A DNA stretch of 64,000 nucleotides from Undibacterium sp. KW1 (GCF_009937955.1 NZ_AP018439.1:248001-312000), one strand, 5' to 3'. Numbered from the stretch's first letter, positions 24,108 to 32,770 are shown. Made by a program: numbers and translations. Notes: generated by a model from the letters alone, not told the origin.

Positions 24108-25298
24108 ATGAAACCCGTAGTTCAAAGTTTGCTGGAAACTGATTTATATAAATTCACCATGTGGCAAGCCTTGCTGCATAGCCATCCAAATACCCAGACT
24201 GAATATGCTTTCGTTTGCCGCAATTCCACGGCTTATCCGCTGGCAGAATTGAAGGAAGATGTTGAACGTGAAATCGATCATTTGTGCGCGCTTAATTTTA
24301 CGGAAGATGAACTCGATTATTTGCGTTCCTTGCGCTTTATCAAAAGTGACTTCACTGATTTTTTAACGGTCTTTCATTTTCAGCGTAAATTCATCAAGGT
24401 CAGTACCGATGGCGACAGCTTGCAAATCGTGGCAACTGGCCCGCAAGTGCATGTCATGGGTTTTGAAATCTTTGTACTGCATATTGTCAATGAATTATAT
24501 TTCCGCCGCTTGCAAACAGAGCAGACTCTGGTTGAGGGTAGAAACAGGCTGGCAGCCAAGATAGAACAAATCCGTGAATTTGGAAAAGAAGCACCTAGAG
24601 CTCACCCTTTTGAATTCTTTGATTTTGGTTTGCGCAGGCGCTTCTCTGGTGAATGGCATGATGAGGTCGTCGCCACGCTGGCGCGTGAAGTGCCGCAATT
24701 CTTCAAGGGCACATCGAATGTCTATCTGGCCAAGAAACACAAGCTGGTGCCCATAGGCACGATGGCGCATGAATACCTGCAGTCTTACCAGTCTTTTGGC
24801 GTGCGCCTGCGTGATTTCCAGAAAGCCGCACTGGAAGACTGGGTGCAGGAATACCTTGGTGACCTGGGTACAGCATTGACAGATGTGGTCGGCATGGATG
24901 CCTTCTTGTCTGACTTTGACCTGTACTTTGCCAAACTGTTTGATGGCCTGCGCCACGACTCTGGTGATCCTGTGGTCTGGGGCGAAAAGGCCCTGGCTCA
25001 CTATGCGAAGTTACGCATAGATGCACATACCAAGCGTCTGGTGTTTTCTGATGGTCTGAATCTGGAAACTGCCTTCAGCCTGTACCGCCATTTTTCTGAC
25101 CGCACCATGACAGGTTTTGGCATCGGCACGAATCTGACGAATGACACTGGTATCAAAGCCTTGAATATCGTTATGAAGCTCATGTCCTGCAACGGACAGC
25201 CAGTCGCAAAATTGTCTGATTCTGCTGGCAAGACCTTGTGTACTGATGAAACCTTCCTCGCTTACCTGCGTCAGGTTTTTCATCACCCTATTATTTAA
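24108..25298 (+). CDS. pncB: Nicotinate phosphoribosyltransferase
   Basis: A 396-residue enzyme that joins nicotinate to PRPP to give nicotinate mononucleotide, the committed Preiss-Handler step. Seen: [17 protein letters not shown] at the start, [38 protein letters not shown] with the phosphorylated histidine region, [27 protein letters not shown], and [10 protein letters not shown], all conserved in bacterial PncB. Length fits the family. A GTG at 24087 is in frame but the ATG at 24108 aligns with the family. Second gene of the NAD salvage operon. Confidence 0.95.
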   Translation: MKPVVQSLLETDLYKFTMWQALLHSHPNTQTEYAFVCRNSTAYPLAELKEDVEREIDHLCALNFTEDELDYLRSLRFIKSDFTDFLTVFHFQRKFIKVSTDGDSLQIVATGPQVHVMGFEIFVLHIVNELYFRRLQTEQTLVEGRNRLAAKIEQIREFGKEAPRAHPFEFFDFGLRRRFSGEWHDEVVATLAREVPQFFKGTSNVYLAKKHKLVPIGTMAHEYLQSYQSFGVRLRDFQKAALEDWVQEYLGDLGTALTDVVGMDAFLSDFDLYFAKLFDGLRHDSGDPVVWGEKALAHYAKLRIDAHTKRLVFSDGLNLETAFSLYRHFSDRTMTGFGIGTNLTNDTGIKALNIVMKLMSCNGQPVAKLSDSAGKTLCTDETFLAYLRQVFHHPII

Positions 25299-25316
25299 AT
25301 TCAGGACTTTTTCATC

Positions 25317-27020
25317 ATGTTGAAACTGGCAGTTGCACAATTAAATTATATGGTCGGTGACTTTGCTGGCAATATTGCGGCGATCATCCAGCATATGCAA
25401 AAAGCTGCGGCAGCTAATGCTGACGTCGCAGTATTCAGCGAACTCTGTGTTTGTGGCTATTATCCCGGCGATTTGCTCGAAGACAGCGCCTTTTTATCGA
25501 AGGCTGAGCAGGCATTGGCTAGCATCATGCAGGCTTCCAGGGATTATCCTGATCTTGTAAGCGTGATCGGCACTGTGCGTCCAAACAAAGGGCAGGGCAA
25601 AGCTTTGCATAATGCTTTGCTGGCGATACGCAATGGTGAGATTGTAGCTGAATACTATAAACAATTGCTGCCGACTTATGGCATCTTTGATGAGCGCCGC
25701 CATTTTGAACCAGGACAGGAAGTTGCCAGCACACTGGATGTGGCAGGACACAAGCTTGGCTTCATGGTCTGTGAAGATGGCTGGAATGATGAAGAGCATG
25801 ATTACCAGGTTAATCCTTTCAACGCACTGACAGTAGCCAAGGTCGATCTGATCATCAGCATCAATGCCAGCCCTTCAGATATAGGCAAGCGCCAGCAAAG
25901 ACATGCGATGTTTGCCAAGGCCGCTGCGCATCATCAATTGCCTTTGCTGTATGTGAACCAGGTTGGTGGGCAAGATCAACTGGTGTTTGATGGCGCTTCT
26001 TTTGCGGTCACACCTGATGATGGCGTGACTTTTGAAGCAGCACGTTTTGAAGAAGATTTTCAGTTGCTGGGATTTGCAGACAAACAGTTTTCTGCGATTG
26101 ATGGTACTGCATTGGCCAAACCGGATAGTGCGGGCTTGTCTGTGCCAGAATTTACCCGTCGTCAGATCGTCCTGGGCCTGCAAGACTATGCGCGCCGTTG
26201 TGGTTTCAAGCAGGTGGTGGTCGGTTCTTCAGGTGGTATTGATTCGGCATTGACGATTGCCCTGGCAGTGCAGGCACTGGGTGCAGAAAATGTGATCGCC
26301 ATCACCATGCCATCTGCGTATTCAAGCACAGGTTCGGTGTCTGACTCTGTCAAATTATGCGACAACCTGCAAGTCAAATTGCATACGCATCCCATATTGA
26401 GTCTGGTGGAGCAATATGCCAAGGGTTTTGAAGATGCATTTGCATTACCCCTGCGTGGATTGACGCAAGAGAATTTGCAGGCCCGCATACGTGGCACCAT
26501 ACTCATGGAATACTCAAATGCCTTTGGCGCACTGTTGCTGACGACTGGTAACAAGAGCGAAATATCGGTTGGTTACTGTACCCTGTATGGCGACACCAAT
26601 GGTGGCCTTGGCCTGATTGGGGACTTGTACAAGACAGAAGTGTATGCCTTGTCGCAACATGTCAACGATGCAGCCGGGCGCGAAATCATCCCGCAGGATG
26701 TATTGACCAAGCCACCGTCTGCGGAGCTTGCACCTGGCCAGCTTGATACAGACAGCCTGCCACCGTATGATGAGCTCGATGAAATGCTGAAATGGCATAT
26801 AGAAGGCAAGCGCCTGCCAGCGCATGAGTTTGCCAAGGCCCAGGCCTTTGTGGAAAAATTGCAAAAGACAGAAGCTGGCCAGAAAAGCCTGAGCCGTATC
26901 ATGGGCATGGTGGCGCGCAATGAATATAAGCGCCGCCAGGCGCCGCCCATCATCCGCGTGCGTGGCCGTGCTTTTGGTAGTGGACGCCAAATGCCGATTG
27001 CGGCAAAGTACAGCAATTAA
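25317..27020 (+). CDS. nadE: Glutamine-dependent NAD synthetase
   Basis: A 567-residue two-domain enzyme that amidates nicotinate adenine dinucleotide to NAD with ATP and glutamine. The N-terminal nitrilase-type glutaminase (~1-260) has the E-K-C triad in FSELCVCGYYPGDLLED, YYKQLLPTYGIFDERRHF and FMVCEDGWND. The C-terminal synthetase has the PP-loop VVVGSSGGIDSALT, ITMPSAYSSTGSVSDS and LLTTGNKSEISVGYCTLYGD. It ends five bases before the IS5-type element. Third gene of the operon. Confidence 0.95.
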   Translation: MLKLAVAQLNYMVGDFAGNIAAIIQHMQKAAAANADVAVFSELCVCGYYPGDLLEDSAFLSKAEQALASIMQASRDYPDLVSVIGTVRPNKGQGKALHNALLAIRNGEIVAEYYKQLLPTYGIFDERRHFEPGQEVASTLDVAGHKLGFMVCEDGWNDEEHDYQVNPFNALTVAKVDLIISINASPSDIGKRQQRHAMFAKAAAHHQLPLLYVNQVGGQDQLVFDGASFAVTPDDGVTFEAARFEEDFQLLGFADKQFSAIDGTALAKPDSAGLSVPEFTRRQIVLGLQDYARRCGFKQVVVGSSGGIDSALTIALAVQALGAENVIAITMPSAYSSTGSVSDSVKLCDNLQVKLHTHPILSLVEQYAKGFEDAFALPLRGLTQENLQARIRGTILMEYSNAFGALLLTTGNKSEISVGYCTLYGDTNGGLGLIGDLYKTEVYALSQHVNDAAGREIIPQDVLTKPPSAELAPGQLDTDSLPPYDELDEMLKWHIEGKRLPAHEFAKAQAFVEKLQKTEAGQKSLSRIMGMVARNEYKRRQAPPIIRVRGRAFGSGRQMPIAAKYSN

Positions 27021-27110
27021 GATTAGGGCGTGTTGACATATCTATTTTGCATGAGGGCTGTTAACTTTTCCGAAAATGTGTTTACATCCTTGAATTTGGG
27101 CGAATCAAGG

Positions 27111-27479
27111 ATGTCGAGAATGTTGTTGCGTGACGATCAATGGGCAAGAATAGAGAGGCTGTTGCCTGGACGAACAGGAGGCGGAGGCAGGGCTGGTGGA
27201 AATGACAGGCTGTTTATTGACGCAGTGTTGTGGATAGCCCGCACAGGTAGTCCGTGGCGAGATTTGCCGGTTGAGTTTGGCTACTGGAACACGGTCTATA
27301 CGCGCTTTGCGCGGTGGTCTGAACGAGATTGTTGGCAAAGTATTTTTTCTGTGTTGCGAGAAGAAGCTGATTTTGAAGAGGTGTACCTTGATAGCACAGT
27401 GGTGAGAGCACACCAACACGCAGCGGGCGCAGCCAAAAAAAAGGAGAGCAAGCTCTTGGCCGTTCTCGCGGGGGATTGA
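27111..27479 (+). CDS. IS5-family transposase, upstream frame
   Basis: The first part of the transposase, about 122 residues from ATG 27111 (earlier starts are possible). It holds the DUF4096-like N-terminal domain (LLRDDQWARIERLLPGR), IDAVLWIARTGSPWRDLP, and the first catalytic aspartate in YLDSTVVRAHQHAAGA. It runs out in the zero frame just after the A8 slip site at 27435-27442. Slippage by -1 joins it to the downstream frame through GEQALGRSRGGLTTK, the conserved linker of this family. Confidence 0.88.
   Translation: MSRMLLRDDQWARIERLLPGRTGGGGRAGGNDRLFIDAVLWIARTGSPWRDLPVEFGYWNTVYTRFARWSERDCWQSIFSVLREEADFEEVYLDSTVVRAHQHAAGAAKKKESKLLAVLAGD
27435..27442 (+). other. A8 programmed frameshift site of the IS5-type transposase
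   Basis: Eight A followed by GG at the junction of the two frames. A -1 shift here restores the continuous DDE transposase reading frame. Confidence 0.75.
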
Positions 27480-27862
27480 CTACTAAAATTGATGTATGTG
27501 TGGAAGGCTTGGCGGAAGAAGCCCGTTTCCTGCTTACTGGGGGGCATTGTCATGATGTGACGCAAGCAGAGGCATTACTCAAAGACCTACAGCCAGGAGC
27601 AGTACTGGCAGACAAAGCTTATGATGCCAATGCTTTGATTGCGCGCATTCAAGAGAGAAATGCGAAGGTTGTGATCCCGTCAAAATCGAACCGGAAAGAG
27701 CCAAGAGAAATTGATGCTTTTCAGTATCGCAACCGCAATGTAATCGAACGTTTTTTTGCGAGAATCAAACAATTCAGACGAATTGCAACACGCTATGACA
27801 AGTTGGCTTCTCGCTTTGCCTCATTCTTCGCTATTGTTGCTTCTTTTGAATGGCTAAAATGA
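27476..27862 (+). CDS. IS5-family transposase, downstream frame
   Basis: The C-terminal part of the DDE transposase (about 128 residues shown; in the fusion it begins at the A8 run near 27443). It contains the second aspartate in VLADKAYDANAL, and the glutamate in YRNRNVIERFFARIKQFRRIATRYDK. It ends 15 bp from the right terminal repeat. It is probably not translated alone but made as a -1 frameshift fusion. Confidence 0.88.
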   Translation: MTTKIDVCVEGLAEEARFLLTGGHCHDVTQAEALLKDLQPGAVLADKAYDANALIARIQERNAKVVIPSKSNRKEPREIDAFQYRNRNVIERFFARIKQFRRIATRYDKLASRFASFFAIVASFEWLK

Positions 27863-27895
27863 TATGTCAACACGCCCTAATCAAAGTTATCTTTT

Positions 27896-28945
27896 ATGAA
27901 GTCAGCCATGCAAATTGACGTTGCAGTATTGATAGGACGCTTTCAACCATTTCATAACGGCCACGCCACGCTCCTGCAACTGGCGCTGGAAACGGCAGAA
28001 GAAGTAGTCGTCATACTGGGTTCATCCTTCCATGCGCGCAGTACCAAGAACCCTTTCACCTGGCAAGAGCGGGCAGACATGATCAATGCGACGCTCACGT
28101 CCGCTGAGCGTGACAGGGTGTCGTATATTGCCGTGCGTGATTATTATGATGATGCACGCTGGGCGGCAGCAGTGCGTGGCAAGGTGGAAAGACACTTCCC
28201 TTATGCGAAGCGCATTGCCCTGATAGGTCACTTCAAGGACGCCTCCAGCTATTACCTGAACCGCTTCCCGCAATGGCAGTTGGTCGCTGCTGAACAATTA
28301 CTGGCGATAGATGCCACTGTCATACGCAAGGTGTTGTTTGAGGCAGAAGATATGCGCGTATCACTTGATGTGATTGCCCATTACCTGCCACAGAGTGTGC
28401 GCCAGTACCTGAAGGCCTGGAGCATTTTGCCGCATTATGCTGTGCTGGTGAAAGAACATGCACAACTGCTGGCTTACCAGGAGGCATGGAAGGCAGCTCC
28501 CTATGCACCGACATTCGTGACTCTGGATGCCGTGGTCAAGGCGGCTGGTCATGTCTTGCTGGTGCAGCGCGGTGGGTTTCCGGGCAAGGGCTTGTGGGCA
28601 CTGCCTGGCGGTTTCCTGGACCAGAATGAAAGACTGTTCCAGGGAGCGATACGCGAATTGTTTGAAGAAACCAATCTGGCGGTATTGGCATCCACGCTTG
28701 AGCATGCTTTGGTCGATGTCAAAGTGTTCGACCATCCAGGCCGCAGCCTACGTGGCCGCACGATTACCCATGCGCATTATTTTGATTTGCAGACTGATCA
28801 CTTACCCGATATCCGTGCGGCGGATGATGCCGCGCAGGCAGCCTGGGTCGGCATAGACAAACTGGAAAACATGGAGGAGTTATTCTTTGATGATCACTTC
28901 CATATTCTTGACCAGTTTCTCAATTTGACCGCAAACGAGCACTGA
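27896..28945 (+). CDS. nadM: Bifunctional NMN adenylyltransferase / Nudix hydrolase
   Basis: A 349-residue two-domain enzyme. The N-terminal nucleotidyltransferase (~1-175) has the GRFQPFHNGHATLL motif (HxGH) and IDATVIRKVLF (the ISxTxxR motif). The C-terminal Nudix domain (~195-345) has the box GGFLDQNERLFQGAIRELFEETNL in which the usual late glycine is asparagine. The first domain adenylates NMN or NaMN; the second typically cleaves ADP-ribose or a related nucleotide, which would consume products of the leftward operon. Last gene of the salvage operon, now cut off from nadE by the IS; its own ribosome binding site is weak. Confidence 0.93.
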   Translation: MKSAMQIDVAVLIGRFQPFHNGHATLLQLALETAEEVVVILGSSFHARSTKNPFTWQERADMINATLTSAERDRVSYIAVRDYYDDARWAAAVRGKVERHFPYAKRIALIGHFKDASSYYLNRFPQWQLVAAEQLLAIDATVIRKVLFEAEDMRVSLDVIAHYLPQSVRQYLKAWSILPHYAVLVKEHAQLLAYQEAWKAAPYAPTFVTLDAVVKAAGHVLLVQRGGFPGKGLWALPGGFLDQNERLFQGAIRELFEETNLAVLASTLEHALVDVKVFDHPGRSLRGRTITHAHYFDLQTDHLPDIRAADDAAQAAWVGIDKLENMEELFFDDHFHILDQFLNLTANEH

Positions 28946-28958
28946 GGCAACTCTTGAA

Positions 28959-28985
28959 AGCTTGCGATGAGACCCATCGCAAGCT
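28959..28985. terminator. Hairpin between nadM and the PepSY-like gene
   Basis: AGCTTGCGATG and CATCGCAAGCT form a perfect 11-bp stem with a 5-base loop between convergent genes. There is no run of T after it on either strand, so it may work as a Rho-assisted stop or processing site. Confidence 0.5.
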
Positions 28986-28995
28986 GAATTTGCAA

Positions 28996-29373
28996 TCAAT
29001 GCTTTATCTTTACAATGTTTTGCCGTATCAGTCTTGCATTGCTGGGATCGAAATATGCTTCGACCAAATCCCCCTCCCGATTGCTACCATATATCTCGTA
29101 GCAACTTTCGTATGATATTTTTACTTTTTCAAACTGGTAGCCCCTATGTTTGGCAAGTAAAGCCATTTCATCCTGACTCAGCCATTCAGACTTGTTTGAT
29201 GTCGTGCAACCCTTGTCAGTTTCCAGGTTCTTTGGACTAGACATTACTTTTTTAGAATTACTGTTTACTGGTTTTTTCACTTGTGGAGCGGGTGTATCCG
29301 CATTGTTTTGCGCATGTGAGAGAGTGACGAAAGCGCATGTTGCGAAAAAAAGAAATAGTCGGGCGTAATTCAT
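28996..29373 (-). CDS. Small periplasmic PepSY-like protein
   Basis: A 125-residue protein with a signal peptide (LFLFFATCAFVTLSHAQ). The C-terminal ~65 residues (LAKHRGYQFEKVKISYESCYEIYG, GDLVEAYFDPSNARLI) look like a single PepSY repeat. Two cysteines (GCTTSNK and ESCYE) could pair. PepSY proteins are often found beside cytochrome b561 and two-component genes, as here. It lies 34 bp after the sensor kinase on the same strand. The role is unknown; a redox or sensing accessory is likely. Confidence 0.6.
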   Translation of the reverse strand: MNYARLFLFFATCAFVTLSHAQNNADTPAPQVKKPVNSNSKKVMSSPKNLETDKGCTTSNKSEWLSQDEMALLAKHRGYQFEKVKISYESCYEIYGSNREGDLVEAYFDPSNARLIRQNIVKIKH

Positions 29374-29407
29374 TGCGCACTCCTGATTGTTGATATGAAC
29401 GAGAGAT

Positions 29408-30757
29408 TCAGTAATGTACAGGCATTGTCAGTGTCACTTTTAATCCCTCCAATTTTTCTGAACGTCCGGCTTGTAAGTCCATGTTATGAACCGCTGCTAT
29501 TCTTTTTGCAATAGACCAACCAAGGCCACTGCCACTTTCTACATTACTTTGAATACGAAAAAATCGCTCTCCCAACCGGGAGATATCCTGATCCGAAAGA
29601 CCATTTCCACTATCTTCAATCGTTAAGATATATTGACTATTGATGCAGCTCAATTGAATCAAAATTCGTGCAGCTTCTGGACAGTAGCGAATGGCATTGT
29701 CGATCAGGTTACGAACAAGTACACCCAGCAGAACTTCATTGCCATTGATAACGCAACTACAGTCCGCATCCAGTTCCAGACTTTGATGCTTGCTGACGGC
29801 TTTGTGGGCGATATCTGCAATTTGGCTGCGTATCATGACTGCTATGTCGAACTTCACAAATTCAGCTTCCGCGTTGCTTTCCAGTCGGGATAAAGTCAGT
29901 AATTGCTCAATCAAACGGGATGTTCTGTCGCAGGCCTCCAGCGTGCCTTTTAATGCATGCTGGCGTTTGGTTTCATCATGTTCTACCATCGCTACCTGGG
30001 CCTGGGTGCGCAGGGCGGCAAGTGGGGTGCGCAGTTCGTGGGCTGCGTCCGCCGTGAATCTTCTTTCTGACTCCATCAGGCCGGCGATGCGTTCCAGCAA
30101 GCCATTTAATGCTTCAATAACGGGCTGAGTTTCTTTGCTTGTTCCAACCATCTCAACCGGGTTAACTGCCGATGGTTGGCGCTGCTCAAGTACTTGGCCT
30201 AATTTGACCATAGGGCTCATACCTTGCCTCACGGCCAGCCATAGCGCTATTGCAAGCAAGGGAAGTGCAATGATGAACGGCAATACCAGGCTACGTAAAA
30301 CTGCATACAGGATTGCAGTGCGCGCCTGTACCTCTTCTGCTACATAAACCTGCACATCTGCGTCAGCACCGATTGTGTAAAATACCCGCCACTGCTGGCT
30401 GCCAATTTGAATGCTTGTAAAGCCCTCTTTTAATTCCTTGGAAACGTCCAGGATAGGAGTTTCCGGCGCATTTGCAGAGCGCAAACCAAGTTGTCCTGAA
30501 TGAAAAACCTGGTACATGACTTTAGGTGCATACTTGTGCAAACTATGCGTATCCTGAGATTCTCCATTCTCTACAATCTCGTGTATTTGATGTGTTGCCA
30601 GCAAGCTTGCAGCTTGTGCCAAATGACCATCCAGCACTTCGTCCAGCTCATGCTTGGCATCGAACCAGGTTATGCCAGTTGCCAGCAACCAGATGGATGC
30701 GACAGCTGTTAATGTCAGGATGAGTAATCGATTTTTCAGCGATGGGCGTGCGGTCAT
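29408..30757 (-). CDS. Sensor histidine kinase, QseC-like
   Basis: A 449-residue inner-membrane kinase. Two membrane segments (~residues 10-30 and 155-175) frame a ~125-residue periplasmic sensor of the QseC type (TWFDAKHELDEVLDGHLAQAASLL). A HAMP-like linker follows, then the H-box FTADAAHELRTPLAAL and ATPase boxes LVRNLIDNAIRYC, EDSGNGL and SGSGLGWSIAKRI. It phosphorylates the regulator encoded just upstream, whose stop overlaps its start by four bases. QseC relatives respond to cations, iron or catechols; the signal here is not known. Confidence 0.88.
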   Translation of the reverse strand: MTARPSLKNRLLILTLTAVASIWLLATGITWFDAKHELDEVLDGHLAQAASLLATHQIHEIVENGESQDTHSLHKYAPKVMYQVFHSGQLGLRSANAPETPILDVSKELKEGFTSIQIGSQQWRVFYTIGADADVQVYVAEEVQARTAILYAVLRSLVLPFIIALPLLAIALWLAVRQGMSPMVKLGQVLEQRQPSAVNPVEMVGTSKETQPVIEALNGLLERIAGLMESERRFTADAAHELRTPLAALRTQAQVAMVEHDETKRQHALKGTLEACDRTSRLIEQLLTLSRLESNAEAEFVKFDIAVMIRSQIADIAHKAVSKHQSLELDADCSCVINGNEVLLGVLVRNLIDNAIRYCPEAARILIQLSCINSQYILTIEDSGNGLSDQDISRLGERFFRIQSNVESGSGLGWSIAKRIAAVHNMDLQAGRSEKLEGLKVTLTMPVHY

Positions 30758-31425
30758 GATGATTGACTGCTCTTTGGTAGCATGTAGCCAACGCCACGTA
30801 CCGTCAGTATTGATGCTGCACCGAGCTTTTTTCGCAAATTGTGTACATGGACCTCAATAGCATTGCTGTCTACCTCCTGTCCCCAACTGTACAAATGGTG
30901 CTCGATCTGCTCCCTTGAAAGCACACGATCAGCGTTGAGCATAAGGGTTTGCAGGAGATCAAACTCCCGCGTCGAAACTTCCACTGCGCTGCCGGCCTGT
31001 TTTACTGTTCGTGCTCCCGGATCCAGTAAAATATCTTGTGCTTCCAGATTTTCATTCGTCAGGCCATGGGCACGCCGGATCAGCGCACGCAACCTTGCTG
31101 CAAGCTCATTCAGATCAACTGGTTTAATGACATAATCATCGGCTCCCTGGTCCAGTCCGCGAATTTTATCTGGGATGGCATCACGTGCAGTCAATATTAA
31201 TACCGGGCAACTGACCTCAGCCTTGCGTATGCTGGCAAGTACATCCAGTCCATCTTTGCGCGGTAATCCGAGGTCAAGTACTGCAGCGGTGTACACCTGG
31301 CTGCGCAATTCATGTTCTGCTGCTACACCATCCCGTACCCAATCGACCTGAAAGCCGAATTGGCGTAAGCCTGCCTGCAAACCGTCGCCAAGTAATGGGT
31401 CATCTTCTGCCAGCAATATGCGCAT
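30754..31425 (-). CDS. OmpR-family response regulator, QseB-like
   Basis: A 223-residue response regulator. The receiver starts MRILLAEDDPLLGDGL, with the phosphoryl aspartate in AAVLDLGLPRKDG (~residue 51) and a switch lysine region in DDYVIKPVD. The C-terminal winged helix has TREFDLLQTLMLN and SNAIEVHVHNLRKKLG with VRGVGYML. It belongs with the QseC-like kinase and lies 35 bp after the cytochrome b gene. The CTTAAG-N5-CTTAAG element upstream of that gene resembles PmrA/QseB boxes and suggests autoregulation. Confidence 0.9.
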   Translation of the reverse strand: MRILLAEDDPLLGDGLQAGLRQFGFQVDWVRDGVAAEHELRSQVYTAAVLDLGLPRKDGLDVLASIRKAEVSCPVLILTARDAIPDKIRGLDQGADDYVIKPVDLNELAARLRALIRRAHGLTNENLEAQDILLDPGARTVKQAGSAVEVSTREFDLLQTLMLNADRVLSREQIEHHLYSWGQEVDSNAIEVHVHNLRKKLGAASILTVRGVGYMLPKSSQSS

Positions 31426-31460
31426 ACGAATTCTCTATGGTCATGAAATTTTTTCCAGAT

Positions 31461-32192
31461 TCAATCTCTATCACGGTCTTTATCTGAACGTTCTTTGCTC
31501 GACTGTGTCATTTCTGTGCCTGTTGCAGACCTTGCTGTATCCACCTGATAAATCCAGAATCCGAGTACCGCTAACATCAGTACGATGGCGACCGAACGCC
31601 AGGTAGTATGTATAGCTTGCTGTTGCTGACCCAGTTTACGGCCGCTGATCATGCTGCGTACCAGATTTTGACGATGTAAATAGCTCGTAAGTAAAACACC
31701 CGCAATGTGTACGCCAACTACTGTCAGCATAATATTGGCCGCTATTTCATGCGCTTCTTCCAGCCATTCGCCGCCCAATTCATTATAGTTGGCATAGCCG
31801 GATATTGTGACGATTAAGCCCAGACCTAACATTGCGATAATCGCCATGGCACCTGCTGGATTGTGCCCGGTGAAATGAGCTGGATGCCCGGATAGCATGC
31901 CACGTAAATAACGAATGACAGTTGTGGGTGAACGCACAAATTCAGAGAAGCGTGCATATTTGCTGCCGATAAATCCCCAGAGCAGACGAAAACAGATCAA
32001 GAATAACATGGTGTATCCCATGCTTATATGGAGCAAACGCAAGGAATCCACTTCTGCTGTCAGATAGGCACCTGTAAAACATAAGGCGATCAACCAGTGG
32101 GTCAGTCGCACAGGCGCATCCCATACCTGGATTTTCTTGGTGGAACTTTCGGCACAGCTAGTGTCACTTTTTGAAGTTAATATATCGCTCAT
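31461..32192 (-). CDS. Cytochrome b561-family membrane protein
   Basis: A 243-residue protein with four core membrane helices of the di-haem cytochrome b561/b6-type fold plus a fifth C-terminal segment. Haem-binding histidines are seen in VRLTHWLIAL, LRLLHISMGYT, EEAHEIAANIM and VVGVHIAGVLL. The N-terminus (KKIQVWDAPVRLTHW) is typical of this group. The short C-terminal tail is very charged (SSKERSDKDRDRD). Such proteins pass electrons across the inner membrane, for example to periplasmic partners or oxygen species. First gene of an operon with the QseBC-like system and PepSY-like protein. Confidence 0.85.
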   Translation of the reverse strand: MSDILTSKSDTSCAESSTKKIQVWDAPVRLTHWLIALCFTGAYLTAEVDSLRLLHISMGYTMLFLICFRLLWGFIGSKYARFSEFVRSPTTVIRYLRGMLSGHPAHFTGHNPAGAMAIIAMLGLGLIVTISGYANYNELGGEWLEEAHEIAANIMLTVVGVHIAGVLLTSYLHRQNLVRSMISGRKLGQQQQAIHTTWRSVAIVLMLAVLGFWIYQVDTARSATGTEMTQSSKERSDKDRDRD

Positions 32193-32550
32193 TTTGATCT
32201 CCTCTAGGAATTCAGGGAATTCTCAAACTTACAAATCATGTATCTGCCACTCGCTGATGAAGAACCCATGCGAGAGACGGAGTGGTATGGAATTGCAGGA
32301 CTCTCATCCAGGAAGTAATAATGAACTTTGATTCTTAAGATGAGCTTAAGCAGTTAATCTCCTTTGAGATTGGAGTCGGTGTGTAGGGCGTCTTGCATGC
32401 CGGACGTCAACTGCAAGAGCATTGAAGCTGGACAGTACAGCCAGGATTCAAATAGAGGCCACTTTATCGATGGACAGGCGCTGTCTATACGTTCTGAAAT
32501 GTAATGCTCAAGGGAAATTCGATGGCTAATCTAGATGCGATAGTAAGATA
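32193..32550. other. Non-coding stretch upstream of the cytochrome b operon
   Basis: About 360 bp with no credible gene. It must hold the promoter of the leftward operon. The only clear signal is the CTTAAG direct repeat at 32334-32350. The part from 32351 to 32550 shows nothing I recognise and runs into the nadM relic. Confidence 0.5.
32334..32350 (-). promoter_or_regulatory. PmrA/QseB-type box CTTAAG-N5-CTTAAG
   Basis: Two exact CTTAAG hexamers (32334-32339 and 32345-32350) are separated by five bases, the spacing of PmrA and QseB binding sites. It lies 142 bp upstream of the operon that encodes a QseB-like regulator, so feedback control is likely. Confidence 0.5.
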
Positions 32551-32734
32551 CGCTATCACCCATGCACATTATTTTGATTTGTAGAATGATCACCTACCTG
32601 ATATCCGCACGGTGGATGATGCAGCCCAGGTAGCCTGGGTCAGCTTAGACAAGCTGGAAGGGGTGGTGGAATCATTCTTTGATAATCATTCTCATATTCT
32701 TTACCACTTCCTTGATCTGACTGCCGGTGAATGA
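32551..32734 (+). pseudogene. Decayed copy of the nadM Nudix C-terminus
   Basis: Read in frame from 32552 it gives ITHAHYFDL, a stop TAG at 32582, then NDHLPDIRTVDDAAQVAWV and ESFFDNHSHILYHFLDLTAGE before a TGA at 32732. This matches the last ~60 codons of nadM (THAHYFDL, DHLPDIRAADDAAQAAWV, FFDDHFHILDQFLNLTA) over its whole length, at roughly four of five bases by eye. No start or upstream domain is present. It is a same-strand relic 3.8 kb from the intact gene and may have arisen by duplication or by exchange that inserted the genes between. Confidence 0.82.
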
Positions 32735-32739
32735 AAAAA

Positions 32740-32770
32740 GGGCAGACAAGTAAACTTTGTCTGCCCTTTT
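32740..32770. terminator. Bidirectional terminator after udh and the nadM relic
   Basis: GGGCAGACAA pairs with TTGTCTGCCC, with TTTT after it on the plus strand and six T after it on the minus strand. It would end the leftward galactarate operon and rightward reading through the relic. Confidence 0.85.

Larger units (their letters stand above)
27026..27877 (+). mobile_element. IS5-type insertion sequence (IS427-like), 852 bp
   Basis: The ends are perfect inverted repeats starting GGGCGTGTTGACATATC, flanked on both sides by TA, a 2-bp target duplication (27024-27025 and 27878-27879). It carries one transposase split in two frames around an A8 run. The element sits in what would otherwise be a 21-bp spacer between nadE and nadM. 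The intact repeats and near-intact transposase suggest a recent insertion. Confidence 0.92.

Noticed and set aside
28022..28297. Small frames antisense to nadM
   Set aside because: They overlap the HxGH and adenylyltransferase region of a well-conserved gene on the other strand.
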